Shown here one piece after another: positions 45,382-54,531 of a stretch of DNA of 64,000 nt. Positions within the stretch are counted from its first letter, which is position 1. Each line of letters opens with the position of its first letter. This DNA is from Rhodomicrobium lacus (lineage in GTDB: Bacteria > Pseudomonadota > Alphaproteobacteria > Rhizobiales > Rhodomicrobiaceae). The stretch spans positions 682,001 through 746,000 of the forward strand of contig NZ_RZNF01000012.1 of NCBI RefSeq assembly GCF_003992725.1. The letters run 5' to 3'. A model generated the notes under the pieces. That model was given only the letters and a program-made list of their open reading frames with translations. It ran no database searches and was not told the DNA's origin. Both the position numbers and the translations under genes were made by a program.

Positions 45382-46617
45382 TCACGCCAGAACGGCGGCG
45401 AACTTCACAAGCGCCTGATCAACCTCTTCGCGCTTGATGATGAGCGGCGGCGAAACCCGAATCGTGTGCTCTTTCGTGTCCTTGCAGAGGATGCCGCGAT
45501 GCTTGAGCGCCGCGCAGTAGCGGCGCGCGCCGCCGGCGTCCGGGTGCAATTCGATGGCCATCATCAGGCCGCGTCCGCGCACTTCTTTCACCACGTGGCT
45601 GTTGATCGCCTTCAGTCCCTCGCGGAAATAGGCGCCCATCGCGGCCGAATTCTCAACCATGCCTTCGTCGGTCACGACTTTCAGCGCCGCGCGGGCCACC
45701 GCGCAGGCAAGCGGGTTGCCGCCGAAGGTGCTGCCATGCTCGCCCGGCTTCAGTACGCCCATGATCCGCGAGGTGGAGAGCACCGCCGATACGGGATAGA
45801 AGCCGCCGGAAAGGCCCTTGCCGAGCAGCGTCATGTCGCTTTCGACGCCCTCATGCTCTTCCGCGAGCAGCTTGCCCGTGCGGCCGAGACCCGTCTGGAT
45901 CTCGTCGAGGATGAAGACGATCTTTTCGCGTGTGCAAAGTTCGCGCGCGGCCTTCACGTAGCCGGGCGGCGGGATGATCACGCCGGCCTCGCCCTGAATC
46001 GGCTCCATCAGCACGGCGACGGTGTTCGGCGTGACGGCGTTCTCAAGCGCCGCGATATCGCCGAAGGGAATGATCTTGAACCCCGGCGTGAACGGGCCGA
46101 AGCCTTCGCGCGCCGTCGGATCGGTCGAGAAGCTGACGACGGTCGTCGTGCGGCCGTGGAAGTTCTTGTCGAAGACGATGATCTCGGCCTTGTCCTGCGG
46201 CACGCCCTTGACCGTGTAGCCCCACTTGCGGACGATCTTGATGGCCGTCTCGACCGCTTCCGCGCCGGTGTTCATCGGCAGCACCCGATGCGACCGCGTC
46301 AGCTTGCAAAGCTCTTCGAAGAACGGTGCGAGCTGATCGTTGCGGAAGGCGCGCGACGTGAGCGTGAGCTTGCCCGCCTGCTCGACCAGCGCCTCGCGGA
46401 TTTTCGGATGGCAATGGCCCTGATTGACTGCGGAATAACCGGCGAGACAATCGAGATATCGGTTGCCATCGACATCCCAGACCCAGACGCCTTCGCCCCG
46501 GCTCAGCACGACGTCGAGCGGCTTGTAGTTGGTCGCGCCGAATTCGTTTTCGGTCGCGATGAAATCATGGGCCGAGGAGAAGCTGCGCGCCGGAGCGAAT
46601 GCGGTGTCAAACGTCAT
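45382..46617 (-). CDS. rocD: Ornithine aminotransferase
   Basis: Transfers the delta-amino group of ornithine to 2-oxoglutarate, giving glutamate semialdehyde. The 411-residue protein has the ornithine aminotransferase N-terminus ([51 protein letters not shown]), the PLP Asp in [17 protein letters not shown] and the lysine in [17 protein letters not shown]. The ATG at 46617 overlaps the previous gene by 11 bp and has AGAGGTG upstream, so the pair is translationally coupled. Together they convert arginine to glutamate semialdehyde. Confidence 0.94.
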   Translation of the reverse strand: MTFDTAFAPARSFSSAHDFIATENEFGATNYKPLDVVLSRGEGVWVWDVDGNRYLDCLAGYSAVNQGHCHPKIREALVEQAGKLTLTSRAFRNDQLAPFFEELCKLTRSHRVLPMNTGAEAVETAIKIVRKWGYTVKGVPQDKAEIIVFDKNFHGRTTTVVSFSTDPTAREGFGPFTPGFKIIPFGDIAALENAVTPNTVAVLMEPIQGEAGVIIPPPGYVKAARELCTREKIVFILDEIQTGLGRTGKLLAEEHEGVESDMTLLGKGLSGGFYPVSAVLSTSRIMGVLKPGEHGSTFGGNPLACAVARAALKVVTDEGMVENSAAMGAYFREGLKAINSHVVKEVRGRGLMMAIELHPDAGGARRYCAALKHRGILCKDTKEHTIRVSPPLIIKREEVDQALVKFAAVLA

Positions 46618-47494
46618 GGGTTTCACCTCTTTTGGTTGCCGAATCGGATTTGAGATCGAGCCGGAGCGTCATGCAGTAAGCGCCGCCGCCGGACATGATG
46701 AAGGGGCGCAGATGGAGCGAGGTCACGGCATAGCCGCGCTCGCGCAGCTCGTCGGCGAGGCGCTGTGTCGGCTCCGCCATGACGATGTCGCGCCCGATAT
46801 TGACGGCGTTGACGGCGAAACGCGCCGCGTCCTCGTCGCTCGCCTCGATGCGCTTGTCGGCGGCCACGTGATCGCGGATGACCGACAGCGAAGCCTTCGA
46901 GAACGCTTGCGGGTAATATAGAACCTCTCCGCCGCTCAAAGGCACGAAACAAGTGTCGAGATGGTAAAAGCGGCCGGAGACGAGTTCGAGCGGATTGACC
47001 GGAACATCGAAGAAATCGTGAAGCACATCCGCCGCATCAAAAGAGGAACGCGGACCGAAACCGGTCCAGAAAAACTGCCGATTTGCGTCGAAAATCGCGT
47101 CGCCTGCGCCTTCCTGCCAATAACCCTTCGGCATCTGGCCGACGTCATCGAAGGTGCCTTCGTCTTTCAGTCGCGCGAATGCTTCGAGGAAGTGCCGCTC
47201 CTCACCCTGCCGCTCGGGGTAGCGGAAGCGGGCGGCCATCACGCGGCGGTCGAGGATGACGGCGGCATTCGCCGGGAAGACCATGTCCGGCAGGCCCGGC
47301 GCGCCGTCTATATGAAGAACTCGCGCGCCCGCCTGCCTTAACGCTTCGGCCAAAGATGCGGCAGCGTGCCGCGCTTCTGCCCGATTTCTGACCTCGTCCC
47401 TACGCCATTCCTCTGGCGTCATCCAAGGATTGATCTTGTACGACACCTCGAAGTGGCTGTCGTCGGTCATTAAAAAGGTTGGCGTTTTTGGCAT
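46607..47494 (-). CDS. Guanidino-hydrolase of the arginine deiminase/DDAH superfamily, ArgZ-like
   Basis: A 295-residue enzyme of the amidinotransferase fold. The catalytic residues are in [17 protein letters not shown] (His about 178) and [11 protein letters not shown] (Cys about 274). Asp in [11 protein letters not shown] and the acidic EGAGDAIFD complete the site. [17 protein letters not shown] and the [14 protein letters not shown]...YYPQAF stretch read closer to the cyanobacterial arginine dihydrolase ArgZ/AgrE than to human-type DDAH, including the Asn in PANAA. If so it makes ornithine plus ammonia, which fits the coupled rocD. Annotation as dimethylarginine hydrolase or citrulline hydrolase CtlX is an alternative. 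Confidence 0.82.
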   Translation of the reverse strand: MPKTPTFLMTDDSHFEVSYKINPWMTPEEWRRDEVRNRAEARHAAASLAEALRQAGARVLHIDGAPGLPDMVFPANAAVILDRRVMAARFRYPERQGEERHFLEAFARLKDEGTFDDVGQMPKGYWQEGAGDAIFDANRQFFWTGFGPRSSFDAADVLHDFFDVPVNPLELVSGRFYHLDTCFVPLSGGEVLYYPQAFSKASLSVIRDHVAADKRIEASDEDAARFAVNAVNIGRDIVMAEPTQRLADELRERGYAVTSLHLRPFIMSGGGAYCMTLRLDLKSDSATKRGETHDV

Positions 47495-47632
47495 CCTGCC
47501 TCTCGCGACGATTCGCATGCAATTTCCATGCAAATTATCGCCGTTGACCTCATCAGTCTAAAGGATGCAAGTTGCGCGAAACGTTGCAAAAAGCTGACAA
47601 AGTGCGGGCGCGGCTTAGCAAAGTGCCAAATC

Positions 47633-48061
47633 ATGCCTCTCGACGAGATCAACCGACGACTGATTGCTCTGCTGCGTGAGAATGCGCGGATGCCCGTGGC
47701 GACGCTCGCGGCAATCCTCGGCCTCAGCCGCGCCACGGTTCAGAACCGAATCGACCGCCTCGTGCATGACGGAGTGATCACCGGCTTCACGGTAACGTTG
47801 CGCCGCGAAGCGGAGCCCGACGCCGTCTGCGCCATCATGATGATTCAGGTGGAGGGCGAGCGAACCGAGCCTATCTATAAGGCGCTGCGCGGCTTCCCGG
47901 AAGCGGTCGCGATTCACACGACCAACGGACGCTGGGATTTCGTTGTGGAGTTGCGGACGCCCGATCTCGAAGCCTTCGACCGCGTGCTGCGCCGCATCCG
48001 CGAGTTGAAGGGAATATCAAGCTCCGAAACGAGCCTGCTTCTGTCGAGCCACCGGCGCTAG
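47633..48061 (+). CDS. Lrp/AsnC-family regulator
   Basis: A 142-residue regulator: N-terminal HTH (LDEINRRLIALLRENARMPVATLAAILGLSRATVQNRIDRLVHDGVITGFTVTL) and C-terminal RAM ligand-binding domain (VCAIMMIQVEGERTEPIYKALRGFPEAVAIHTTNGRWDFVVELRTPDLEAFDRVL). The ATG at 47633 is chosen because the HTH starts there. It is divergent from the guanidino-hydrolase-rocD operon, so it probably senses arginine or ornithine and controls that operon. The intergenic DNA contains the repeated half-site ATGCAA (around 47517 and 47529). Confidence 0.9.
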   Translation: MPLDEINRRLIALLRENARMPVATLAAILGLSRATVQNRIDRLVHDGVITGFTVTLRREAEPDAVCAIMMIQVEGERTEPIYKALRGFPEAVAIHTTNGRWDFVVELRTPDLEAFDRVLRRIRELKGISSSETSLLLSSHRR

Positions 48062-48101
48062 GGCATGCCCCGCAAAAGTGGATGCCGGATTTGCGTCAGA
48101 T
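48062..48101. repeat. REP-like intergenic element, copy 1
   Basis: Directly after the Lrp stop codon: CCCCGCAAAAGTGGATGCCGG followed by ATTTGCG. The core CCGCAAAnGnGGAnGCCGG with a following TTG recurs after priA (51218-51260). Elements of this kind are dispersed in rhizobial-type genomes; here two copies are seen, both right behind a stop codon. Confidence 0.5.
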
Positions 48102-48143
48102 CTTGAGATGAAAAGCGATGAGCAAAAGCCGCCGGGCGGCAGG

Positions 48144-48365
48144 TCAGAATCGGATTTGCCTGGTCGCCGCTTTCGCTGCCCGAGCCTTTTTCGCAACGAC
48201 CGGCTGCTGCGCTTCCATTTCGAGGCGCGCCTGACGAAGCTTCTCGATCTTGGCGACGCGGAGCGCACTTTCGGAATCGATGATGGCGCGAGCGGCGGTG
48301 TCGGTCATGTCCGCCTTTGACTGCGGCTTGCGCGGCGAAGCGAACAATGTGTCTTTCGTAATCAT
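48144..48365 (-). CDS. Conserved small protein downstream of the cold shock gene
   Basis: A 73-residue basic protein: MITKDTLFASPRKPQSKADMTDTAARAIIDSESALRVAKIEKLRQARLEMEAQQ followed by a Lys/Ala-rich tail. The sequence resembles small proteins often found beside cold shock genes in alphaproteobacteria. It lies 95 bp after a cold shock gene on the same strand. No function is known to me; the helical middle and basic tail would suit nucleic acid or ribosome contact. Confidence 0.65.
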   Translation of the reverse strand: MITKDTLFASPRKPQSKADMTDTAARAIIDSESALRVAKIEKLRQARLEMEAQQPVVAKKARAAKAATRQIRF

Positions 48366-48460
48366 GGGTTTTTCTTTCCTTAAGTGTGCAAAAGGCCGGG
48401 CGAGAGCCCAGCCTTCCGCGATTTCTGATGCTTTCCCAAAGGAAAACTTTTGGCGCGCAT

Positions 48461-48670
48461 TTACGCGGCCTGAAGATTTTCCGCGGAGCTTTTGCCCGAG
48501 CGATTGTCACGCACGATTTCGAACGAAAGCTTCTGGCCTTCGGTAATCGTGCGCATGCCGGCGCGCTCAACTGCGGAGATGTGAACGAAGACGTCAGCCG
48601 AACCGCTGTCGGGTTGGATGAAGCCATAGCCCTTGTTCACGTTAAAAAATTTCACTGTGCCAGTATTCAT
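48461..48670 (-). CDS. Cold shock protein (CspA family)
   Basis: A 69-residue single cold-shock domain. RNP1 is KGYGFIQP and RNP2 is DVFVHISAV. The protein binds single-stranded RNA or DNA, melts secondary structure in transcripts and may act in cold or stationary phase. Length and composition are standard. The message appears to have a long leader (next gene start is more than 300 bp away), as for cold-inducible csp genes. Confidence 0.96.
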   Translation of the reverse strand: MNTGTVKFFNVNKGYGFIQPDSGSADVFVHISAVERAGMRTITEGQKLSFEIVRDNRSGKSSAENLQAA

Positions 48671-48981
48671 GACGATTTCCTTTCAATCGGTCATAAGTTT
48701 TTCCTCGCCGTTCCTGCGTGGACCAGCGATTGTTCAGGATCGATTTTGGCAGAAAGATCGTCAGGACGCGCTTAGGCGCGGGAAACAAGCTCAGCAATCA
48801 AGATCGATGATGTTTATATAGCCGCGTCCGGTGTCCGAAACAAGGCAAGTGGCGAAATATTTCTGTTGAACGACTTTTCAACCCGAGAATATTTCCCGAA
48901 GCTTGCGGCGGCATATGCGCTTGCGATCTCGACCGCAGCGACGGTTGAAATCAGCCCGCGCATCGGCGAAGCTCGCGCGCG
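48671..48981. other. Intergenic region between cold shock gene and priA
   Basis: A 311-bp region between the divergent cold shock gene and priA. It is expected to hold both promoters and the cold shock 5' leader on the - strand. No gene is supported. A box-type cold leader could not be confirmed by eye. Confidence 0.5.
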
Positions 48982-51216
48982 ATGGCGCCCTCAGACCTGC
49001 CCCTTTTCGATGCGGATTTGTCCGAGCCCCCCGCTCGCGCTAAGGCGCGTGCGACGGTGCCGGTGCTGCTGCCGCTCGCGCTCGACGAGCCTTACACTTA
49101 TGAAGTGCCGGACGGTGAAACGCTCGCGCCCGGCGATTTCGTGGTGGTCCCCCTCGGCCCCGTGAAGCGCATCGGCGTCGTGTGGCGCGAGGCGGCCGCT
49201 CGTCCGGTCGATCCCAGGAAGCTCAAGCCCGTGCTAGCACGCCTCGACGAGGTGCCGCCGCTGCCGCCGCTCAATCTCGCCTTCGCGGACTGGGTCGCGC
49301 AATACACGCTCGCGCCGAGGGGCATGGTGCTGCAAATGATGATGAGCGCCAGGCTCGTCTTCGAGGCGGAGGAACCGCGCTTCGGCTTTCGAGGAGGAAG
49401 CGGCGTGCCGTCGCGGATGACGGAAGCCCGCCAGCGCGTCATGGCCGCCGTGACCGATGGCGCGGTTTGGTCGAAGAAGAAGCTCATGGATGCGGCGGGC
49501 GTCAGCGCTGCGGTGATCGACGGCCTTGCGGAGGCCGGCGCGCTCATCCGCGCCGAGCTTCCACGCGCGCGCGCCTCCGCTCCGAAGCCGGATTTCGCCT
49601 TCGCCAGTCTCACGGATGCGCAGCTCACTGCGGCGGACGCGCTGCGGGAAACCATCGCGGATGGCGGCTTCTCCGCAACGCTCCTCGACGGCGTGACCGG
49701 CTCCGGCAAGACGGAGGTCTATTTCGAGGCTGTGGCGGAAGCGCTGCGGCATGGCGAGCGGCAGGTGCTCATTCTGCTGCCTGAAATCGCGCTGACGAAC
49801 CAGTTCCTCGAACGCTTCGAGCGCCGCTTCGGCTGCCGACCGTGCGAGTGGCATTCCGCCGTTTCACCGAAGGAGCGCGCGCGCGTCTGGCGCGGGGTGG
49901 CGCTCGGCGAGGTGCGGGTGGTGTGCGGCGCGCGCTCTGCGCTGTTTCTGCCCTTCGCGGATCTCGGCCTCATCGTGGTGGACGAAGAGCACGACCCGTC
50001 CTTCAAGCAGGACGACCGCGTGACCTATCAGGCCCGCGACATGGCCGTGGTGCGCGCCTCGCTCGGCAAAATCCCCATCGTGCTCGCCTCGGCGACGCCG
50101 TCCGTCGAAAGCGTCGTGAATGTCCAGCGCGGCCGCTACCGGCACGCCATTCTGCCCGGCCGATTCTCGGGCAATGCCCTGCCAGATGTCGAGGCGGTGG
50201 ACTTGCGCGCAACGCCGCCGGAGCGCGGCGCGTGGATCAGCGAGCCGCTCATCGGCGCGGTGAACGAGGCGCTCGCGAAGGGCGAACAGGCGCTCCTGTT
50301 CCTGAACCGACGAGGCTATGCGCCGCTGACGCTCTGCCGCGCGTGCGGCCATCGCTTCACATGCCCGCAATGCACGGCCTATCTCGTGGAGCATCGCCTG
50401 CGCGGGCGGCTGATCTGCCACCATTGCGGCTTCTCGCTGCCGTTTCCGAAGTCCTGCCCGTCCTGCCACGGCGAGGGGACGCTCGCCGCATCCGGTCCCG
50501 GCATCGAGCGCGTGACAGAGGAAGCGCAGAACCGCTGGCCCGAGGCGAGGCTCGCGGTGCTGTCGAGCGATCTCGTCCCGTCGACGGCGGCGCTGCGCGA
50601 AATCCTGACCCGCATCACGGAAGGCGACGTCGACATCGTCGTCGGCACGCAACTCGTCTCGAAGGGCCACAACTTCCCGAAGCTGTCCTTCGTCGGCGTG
50701 GTGGACGGCGATCTGAGCCTTGCCACCGCCGACCCGCGCGCAGGCGAGCGCACGTTTCAGCTCCTGCATCAGGTGACGGGCCGCGCTGGCCGCTTCGGCG
50801 CGCCGGGACGCGGGTTGATCCAGACGCATTTCCCCGACCACCCCGTGATGCGCGCGCTCGTCTCCGGCGACCGTGAGGCGTTCTATGAGGCGGAAATCGG
50901 CTTGCGCGAGGAGGCGGGCTATCCGCCGTTCGGGCGGCTCGCGGCGCTGATCGTATCCGGCAAGACGCGCTACGACGCGGAGGGCTACGCGCGCGCGCTC
51001 GCGGTTGCCGCGCCGGAGGCATCACGCATTCAGGTGCTGGGGCCCGTGGAAGCGCCGCTCGCGATCATTCGCGGCCTGCACCGCCAGCGGCTCCTCGTGA
51101 AGGCCGCGCGCGAGGCCGATCTTCAGGCCTATTTGCGGGCGTGGCTCAGCAACGCGGACGCGCCGCGCGGCGGCGTCACGCTACACATCGATGTCGATCC
51201 GCACAGCTTTCTTTAG
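48982..51216 (+). CDS. priA: Primosomal protein N' (PriA helicase)
   Basis: The replication-restart helicase that reloads DnaB at stalled forks. The 744-residue protein has the 3'-DNA-binding domain (DEPYTYEVPDGETLAPGDFVVVPLGP), Walker A DGVTGSGKTEVYF, DEEH box IVVDEEHDPSFKQDDRVTYQARD, the Cys-rich zinc module (CRACGHRFTCPQCTAYLVEH...CHHCGFSLPFPKSCPSCHGEG) and the C-terminal helicase motifs (VGTQLVSKGHNFPKLSFVGVVDGD, HQVTGRAGRFG). All catalytic and zinc residues are intact. A possible recombination-related neighbour is not seen. Confidence 0.96.
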   Translation: MAPSDLPLFDADLSEPPARAKARATVPVLLPLALDEPYTYEVPDGETLAPGDFVVVPLGPVKRIGVVWREAAARPVDPRKLKPVLARLDEVPPLPPLNLAFADWVAQYTLAPRGMVLQMMMSARLVFEAEEPRFGFRGGSGVPSRMTEARQRVMAAVTDGAVWSKKKLMDAAGVSAAVIDGLAEAGALIRAELPRARASAPKPDFAFASLTDAQLTAADALRETIADGGFSATLLDGVTGSGKTEVYFEAVAEALRHGERQVLILLPEIALTNQFLERFERRFGCRPCEWHSAVSPKERARVWRGVALGEVRVVCGARSALFLPFADLGLIVVDEEHDPSFKQDDRVTYQARDMAVVRASLGKIPIVLASATPSVESVVNVQRGRYRHAILPGRFSGNALPDVEAVDLRATPPERGAWISEPLIGAVNEALAKGEQALLFLNRRGYAPLTLCRACGHRFTCPQCTAYLVEHRLRGRLICHHCGFSLPFPKSCPSCHGEGTLAASGPGIERVTEEAQNRWPEARLAVLSSDLVPSTAALREILTRITEGDVDIVVGTQLVSKGHNFPKLSFVGVVDGDLSLATADPRAGERTFQLLHQVTGRAGRFGAPGRGLIQTHFPDHPVMRALVSGDREAFYEAEIGLREEAGYPPFGRLAALIVSGKTRYDAEGYARALAVAAPEASRIQVLGPVEAPLAIIRGLHRQRLLVKAAREADLQAYLRAWLSNADAPRGGVTLHIDVDPHSFL

Positions 51217-51217
51217 G

Positions 51218-51260
51218 AGCCTGATCCGCAAAGGCGGACGCCGGTATTGATAGACGCCTT
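51218..51260. repeat. REP-like intergenic element, copy 2
   Basis: One base after the priA stop codon: ATCCGCAAAGGCGGACGCCGG followed by TATTGATAGACGC. It shares the core CCGCAAAnGnGGAnGCCGG with the copy behind the Lrp gene (48062-48101). Both sit directly downstream of a stop codon. Confidence 0.45.
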
Positions 51261-51269
51261 AGCAGGAAA

Positions 51270-52139
51270 TCAGCCGATCTCCAGGCTCGTGAGGCCGAAG
51301 CAGCGATCGCTTTGCACATTCGGGATGCCGCCGGTATACATGCGCGCCGTTTCGAACATCGGCTCCATGCCGTAGCGCTGCGCAAGCTCGGCGCTACGCG
51401 GATTGGCCTCGGTCGTGTCGAGAAAGATCGGCTCGCCCCGAAGCCGCGACGACAGCCCTTCGAATAGAGCGCCCGCGACATGCGCGGCGTCGGCGAACAG
51501 CGGCCCGATCCTGAAGCCCGAGCGGCTCGCGCGCGCGACGCCATAACCGGCGAGACGATTCCCGCTCAGAACGCCGAGCGCGACCACTTGCGGCTGATCG
51601 ATCCACCGGCGCAGGAGGCCGACGCGCGGAACGGGAAACACGGTTGCGTCATAGCGGCAAATTTCGTCGAACCCGATGGAGGAGAGCTGCACCAGACCGG
51701 CAGGTTCGGTGCCGCCTCCCGTGCCCTGATACCGCATGTTGCGGTAGGCGAGCTTGAAGCCGGACTTCCTGTAATTGTCCTGTTGCGCAACGACGCCATC
51801 GAGGCCGACGTTGCGCGCGCCCATGTAGTCCATCGCCGTATTCCAGAGCTTCAAACCGAAACCCCGGCCCCGATAGGGCGGCTTGACGATATAAAGGCCG
51901 AGAAAGCCGAAGGTGCCGTCATACGCCACCGCGGAGATGCAACCGACCGGTTCGCCGTCCAATTCCCCAAGGAAAAAACCGCGAGGATCGGCGGCATAAA
52001 AACACGACGCATCGTGACGGCCGGGATTCCACCCTTCGGCGTCCGCCCATTCGAGAGCGAGGGCGATACCGCTTTCGTCCATCCTGCGGACCTTCAATTC
52101 CTGAGACGCCACGGCTTCGGCTCCATCTTCTTTGCGCAT
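51270..52139 (-). CDS. GNAT-family N-acetyltransferase
   Basis: A 289-residue acetyltransferase: the N-terminal GNAT domain has the acetyl-CoA loop YIVKPPYRGRGFGLKLWNTAM, preceded by GFFLGELDGEPVGCISAVAYDG. A second, C-terminal GNAT-like domain (YGVARASRSGFRIGPLFADAAHVAGALFEGLSSRL) follows. The substrate is unknown. The ATG at 52139 is preferred: a TTG at 52181 lies inside the terminator of the next gene. It is the only gene in its orientation here. Confidence 0.85.
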   Translation of the reverse strand: MRKEDGAEAVASQELKVRRMDESGIALALEWADAEGWNPGRHDASCFYAADPRGFFLGELDGEPVGCISAVAYDGTFGFLGLYIVKPPYRGRGFGLKLWNTAMDYMGARNVGLDGVVAQQDNYRKSGFKLAYRNMRYQGTGGGTEPAGLVQLSSIGFDEICRYDATVFPVPRVGLLRRWIDQPQVVALGVLSGNRLAGYGVARASRSGFRIGPLFADAAHVAGALFEGLSSRLRGEPIFLDTTEANPRSAELAQRYGMEPMFETARMYTGGIPNVQSDRCFGLTSLEIG

Positions 52140-52179
52140 GCTCTCGGACGCGGCACTCGGCAACTTTTCAGGGAATGCC

Positions 52180-52207
52180 AAAAAGCCTGCCCCAGCCGGG
52201 GGCAGGC
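52180..52207 (-). terminator. Rho-independent terminator of the YidB-like gene
   Basis: On the - strand a perfect 9-bp stem (GCCTGCCCC with GGGGCAGGC, loop of five bases) is followed by TTTTT. It lies about 65 bp after the stop codon of the YidB-like gene at 52272 and just before the GNAT start. Confidence 0.8.
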
Positions 52208-52271
52208 TTCCTTATCTTCCTCTCAAGAAGTGCGTAACTCGCTCTGCATGGGGCGTTCGCTCGGAACGTTG

Positions 52272-52697
52272 TCAGTGCGTCTGCCCGTAAGGGTGAACGA
52301 TCTGGCCGCTCGGGCTTGCCTTGTCCACGGTCTCCGGGAGATACTTCTGCAGAATGTCGAGGATCTTTTCAGGCGGAATGCCGATCTTCTGGGCGAAGCG
52401 CTGCAAATCCTGATCGCCGAGAGCGTGACGCAGGTCTTCCTTCTCGACCGGAAGATTTTCGCCCTGACCGAGCCATGACTTCACATGCTCCTCAAGGCCG
52501 CCCTTGCTGAGCTTGTCGACGATCACGGTGAGATTGCCGAAGCCCGCCTGGTTAAGAATGTCCTGCAAGGACGTCGGAATGGCCGGGCCCGAACCCGCCT
52601 GATTTGCCTGCGGCGCGGACGGACGTTGTACCGGGGGCTGTTGTCCCTGCTGGCCAGCCTGATTGAGAGCGGCGGTGATGGCTTCGAAGATGTTCAT
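52272..52697 (-). CDS. YidB/DUF937-family protein
   Basis: A 141-residue protein: Gln/Pro-rich N-terminus (NQAGQQGQQPPVQRPSAPQANQAG) and a C-terminal YidB-like (DUF937) helical domain (NLTVIVDKLSKGGLEEHVKSWLGQGENLPVEKEDLRHALGDQDLQRFAQKIGIPPEKILDILQKYLPETVDKASPSG). The family has no settled function. The ATG has GGTCGC upstream and the terminator follows, so this is a monocistronic gene. Confidence 0.88.
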   Translation of the reverse strand: MNIFEAITAALNQAGQQGQQPPVQRPSAPQANQAGSGPAIPTSLQDILNQAGFGNLTVIVDKLSKGGLEEHVKSWLGQGENLPVEKEDLRHALGDQDLQRFAQKIGIPPEKILDILQKYLPETVDKASPSGQIVHPYGQTH

Positions 52698-53015
52698 GAC
52701 GCGACCTTTCGAAATCTTTCTTTGGTCGCGAAGGTATCATGGGAGGCACGCGCAATCGGGCAAATCGCGCGAAAACGCCAATGAACGGCGAACGGAGACT
52801 TTTCAATTCGACAAATCGTCCGAAGGAAGCCGAGTGCCGCAAGCCCTGGAGCCTTCTGGATTTCTCAGAACCTCGCCCCCCTTCCCGCTTCGGTCGTTTT
52901 CGAGAGACATTTGCATCCCTCGCGGCACCCTCGCGAGACACGATCACGAGGGCTTCGTTCCGCCGGAATCTGTTTGACCGTCTCCGCAAAAAAATGCGTG
53001 CACCCGCAGGAGTCG
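52698..53015. other. Intergenic region without visible gene
   Basis: A 318-bp stretch between the HIT gene's end and the start of the YidB-like gene on the - strand. Only low-information frames are seen. The 3' part should hold the YidB promoter. Confidence 0.45.
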
Positions 53016-53441
53016 TCAGGCGAGGGCGGCTTTCAGTTTCTCAGCGTGCCTTGATAGCAGGTCGTTATCAGCCATGATGCCGACCGGGCGAAGCTCGTCG
53101 CCCGTCTTGCGCGGCAGGATGTGAAAGTGGAGGTGGAACACCACCTGGCCGCCCGCCGGTTCCGAAAATTGCCAGAGCGACACCCCGTCCGCTTCGAACG
53201 CTCTCTTGGCCGCGACGGCGATGCGCTGCGCCGTGGCGATGACCGGCGCGAGCACCGCGGGCGAAGCATCGATGATGTTGCGCACCGGCGCTTTCGGGAT
53301 GATGAGCGTATGCCCGTCAACGCGCGGCATGATGTCGAGAAACGCGAAGCTGTCGGCGTCTTCATAGACGAGATGGCAGGGCAGTTCGCGGCGAAGAATT
53401 TTCGCGAAGACGTTGTTCGAATCGTAGGCAGGCGCGCTCAT
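53016..53441 (-). CDS. HIT-family protein (Hint-like nucleotide hydrolase)
   Basis: A 141-residue HIT protein with the histidine triad HLHFHILP (the catalytic middle His near residue 103) and the N-terminal ILRRELPCHLVYEDADSFAFLDIMPRVDGHTLIIPK. Such enzymes hydrolyse nucleoside phosphoramidates or adenylylated substrates. The ATG at 53441 is chosen because GGAGG sits about seven bases upstream. It lies alone between the pilus regulator and the YidB-like gene. Confidence 0.92.
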   Translation of the reverse strand: MSAPAYDSNNVFAKILRRELPCHLVYEDADSFAFLDIMPRVDGHTLIIPKAPVRNIIDASPAVLAPVIATAQRIAVAAKRAFEADGVSLWQFSEPAGGQVVFHLHFHILPRKTGDELRPVGIMADNDLLSRHAEKLKAALA

Positions 53442-53504
53442 GCCGGTTCCTCCGCTGGACGGGTTTACCTCGCTTTTCCCGCGAAGCGCGGCGCGGGTCA
53501 AGCG

Positions 53505-54515
53505 TCAGTGGCCTCCCACTTCCGCCGCGTGCAATACAGACCCGAAAGCGCTACGGGAGTGGGTTGAATGTCGATCGCCCGCATCGCAAGCGGCACATTT
53601 CGTACCTTGCCCGGTGCGGGTTGTTTCATTCAGCATGTCCTGCAAATGTTCAAGAACGATGCGCACTGCGGGGTGGCACGCGTCCGAGAATCTTGCCCAT
53701 AGCCCATGATCCGGGGGCGTCTGATAATCAGCCAGGACGCGCTGCACCTTTCCTGAGCCGAGTTCCTCTTCCAGGCCGAGGGGATCGACAAGTCCGATAC
53801 CGATGTCAGCGAGAATTGCCTGCTGGGCGACCTGGGTCGAATTCGTCTTCAGGCTGGCGATCGGGTGGTACTCTTCTGTTCCAGCCGACCCCGTCACGGT
53901 CCAGATGGGATCCTTTCCAACTATAAGCAAATGTTGGCGAAGATCCGCAATCGCGACGGGACAGCCGTTCGCTCCCAGGTAACGCGTCGAGGCCAGGAAA
54001 ACTTGCGGCGTAGCCGCAAGTCTTCTTGTCTGGCCGTCCTCACGAGAACGGCCCGTCCACAGCCAGACTTCGGTGGCGGCGCACTGTTGAGGCGGTTGCT
54101 CGAAATCATCGGCTTCGATATGCAGATCAATGCGCGGATGCTGGCGGCGCAAGGAAACGAACAACGGACCGACGACACGGGCAGCGAGTTCTTCGGACCC
54201 CACGATGCGAATAGCGCATTTCACGGTCGCCCCAGCCCACGCCATTATGGCTTCCGCTTCCTTTACCTCCTGAACGATCCGCTGCGCTCGCTCGTAAAAC
54301 TCGAGACCGGCGAGTGTCGGACTTGTGTGGCGTGTCGTTCGATGCAGAAGGCGGGCCTGCAGACGATGTTCGAGCCGAAGTATGGACTTCGAAATCGTGG
54401 GCGTAGATAGGCCGAGTTTCACTCCGGCCGCCTGCATCGATCCCTCATCGATACAGGCGACGAAATGTTCCAGACAGGCGGCGGTGTTGCCTTGCGACCA
54501 GCTTCGTCTCTTCAT
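53505..54515 (-). CDS. LysR-family regulator at the end of the pilus cluster
   Basis: A 336-residue LysR-type regulator: HTH residues about 9-70 (AACLEHFVACIDEGSMQAAGVKLGLSTPTISKSILRLEHRLQARLLHRTTRHTSPTLAG) and the effector domain. The C-terminal ~35 residues (TRTGQGTKCAACDAGDRHSTHSRSAFGS) are an unusual polar extension with two cysteines. The ATG at 54515 is chosen because it is 16 bp after the stop of the pilus accessory gene. Same strand and short spacing suggest it is in the pilus transcript and may regulate it. Confidence 0.87.
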   Translation of the reverse strand: MKRRSWSQGNTAACLEHFVACIDEGSMQAAGVKLGLSTPTISKSILRLEHRLQARLLHRTTRHTSPTLAGLEFYERAQRIVQEVKEAEAIMAWAGATVKCAIRIVGSEELAARVVGPLFVSLRRQHPRIDLHIEADDFEQPPQQCAATEVWLWTGRSREDGQTRRLAATPQVFLASTRYLGANGCPVAIADLRQHLLIVGKDPIWTVTGSAGTEEYHPIASLKTNSTQVAQQAILADIGIGLVDPLGLEEELGSGKVQRVLADYQTPPDHGLWARFSDACHPAVRIVLEHLQDMLNETTRTGQGTKCAACDAGDRHSTHSRSAFGSVLHAAEVGGH

Positions 54516-54531
54516 ACCTGCCCCATTTAAG

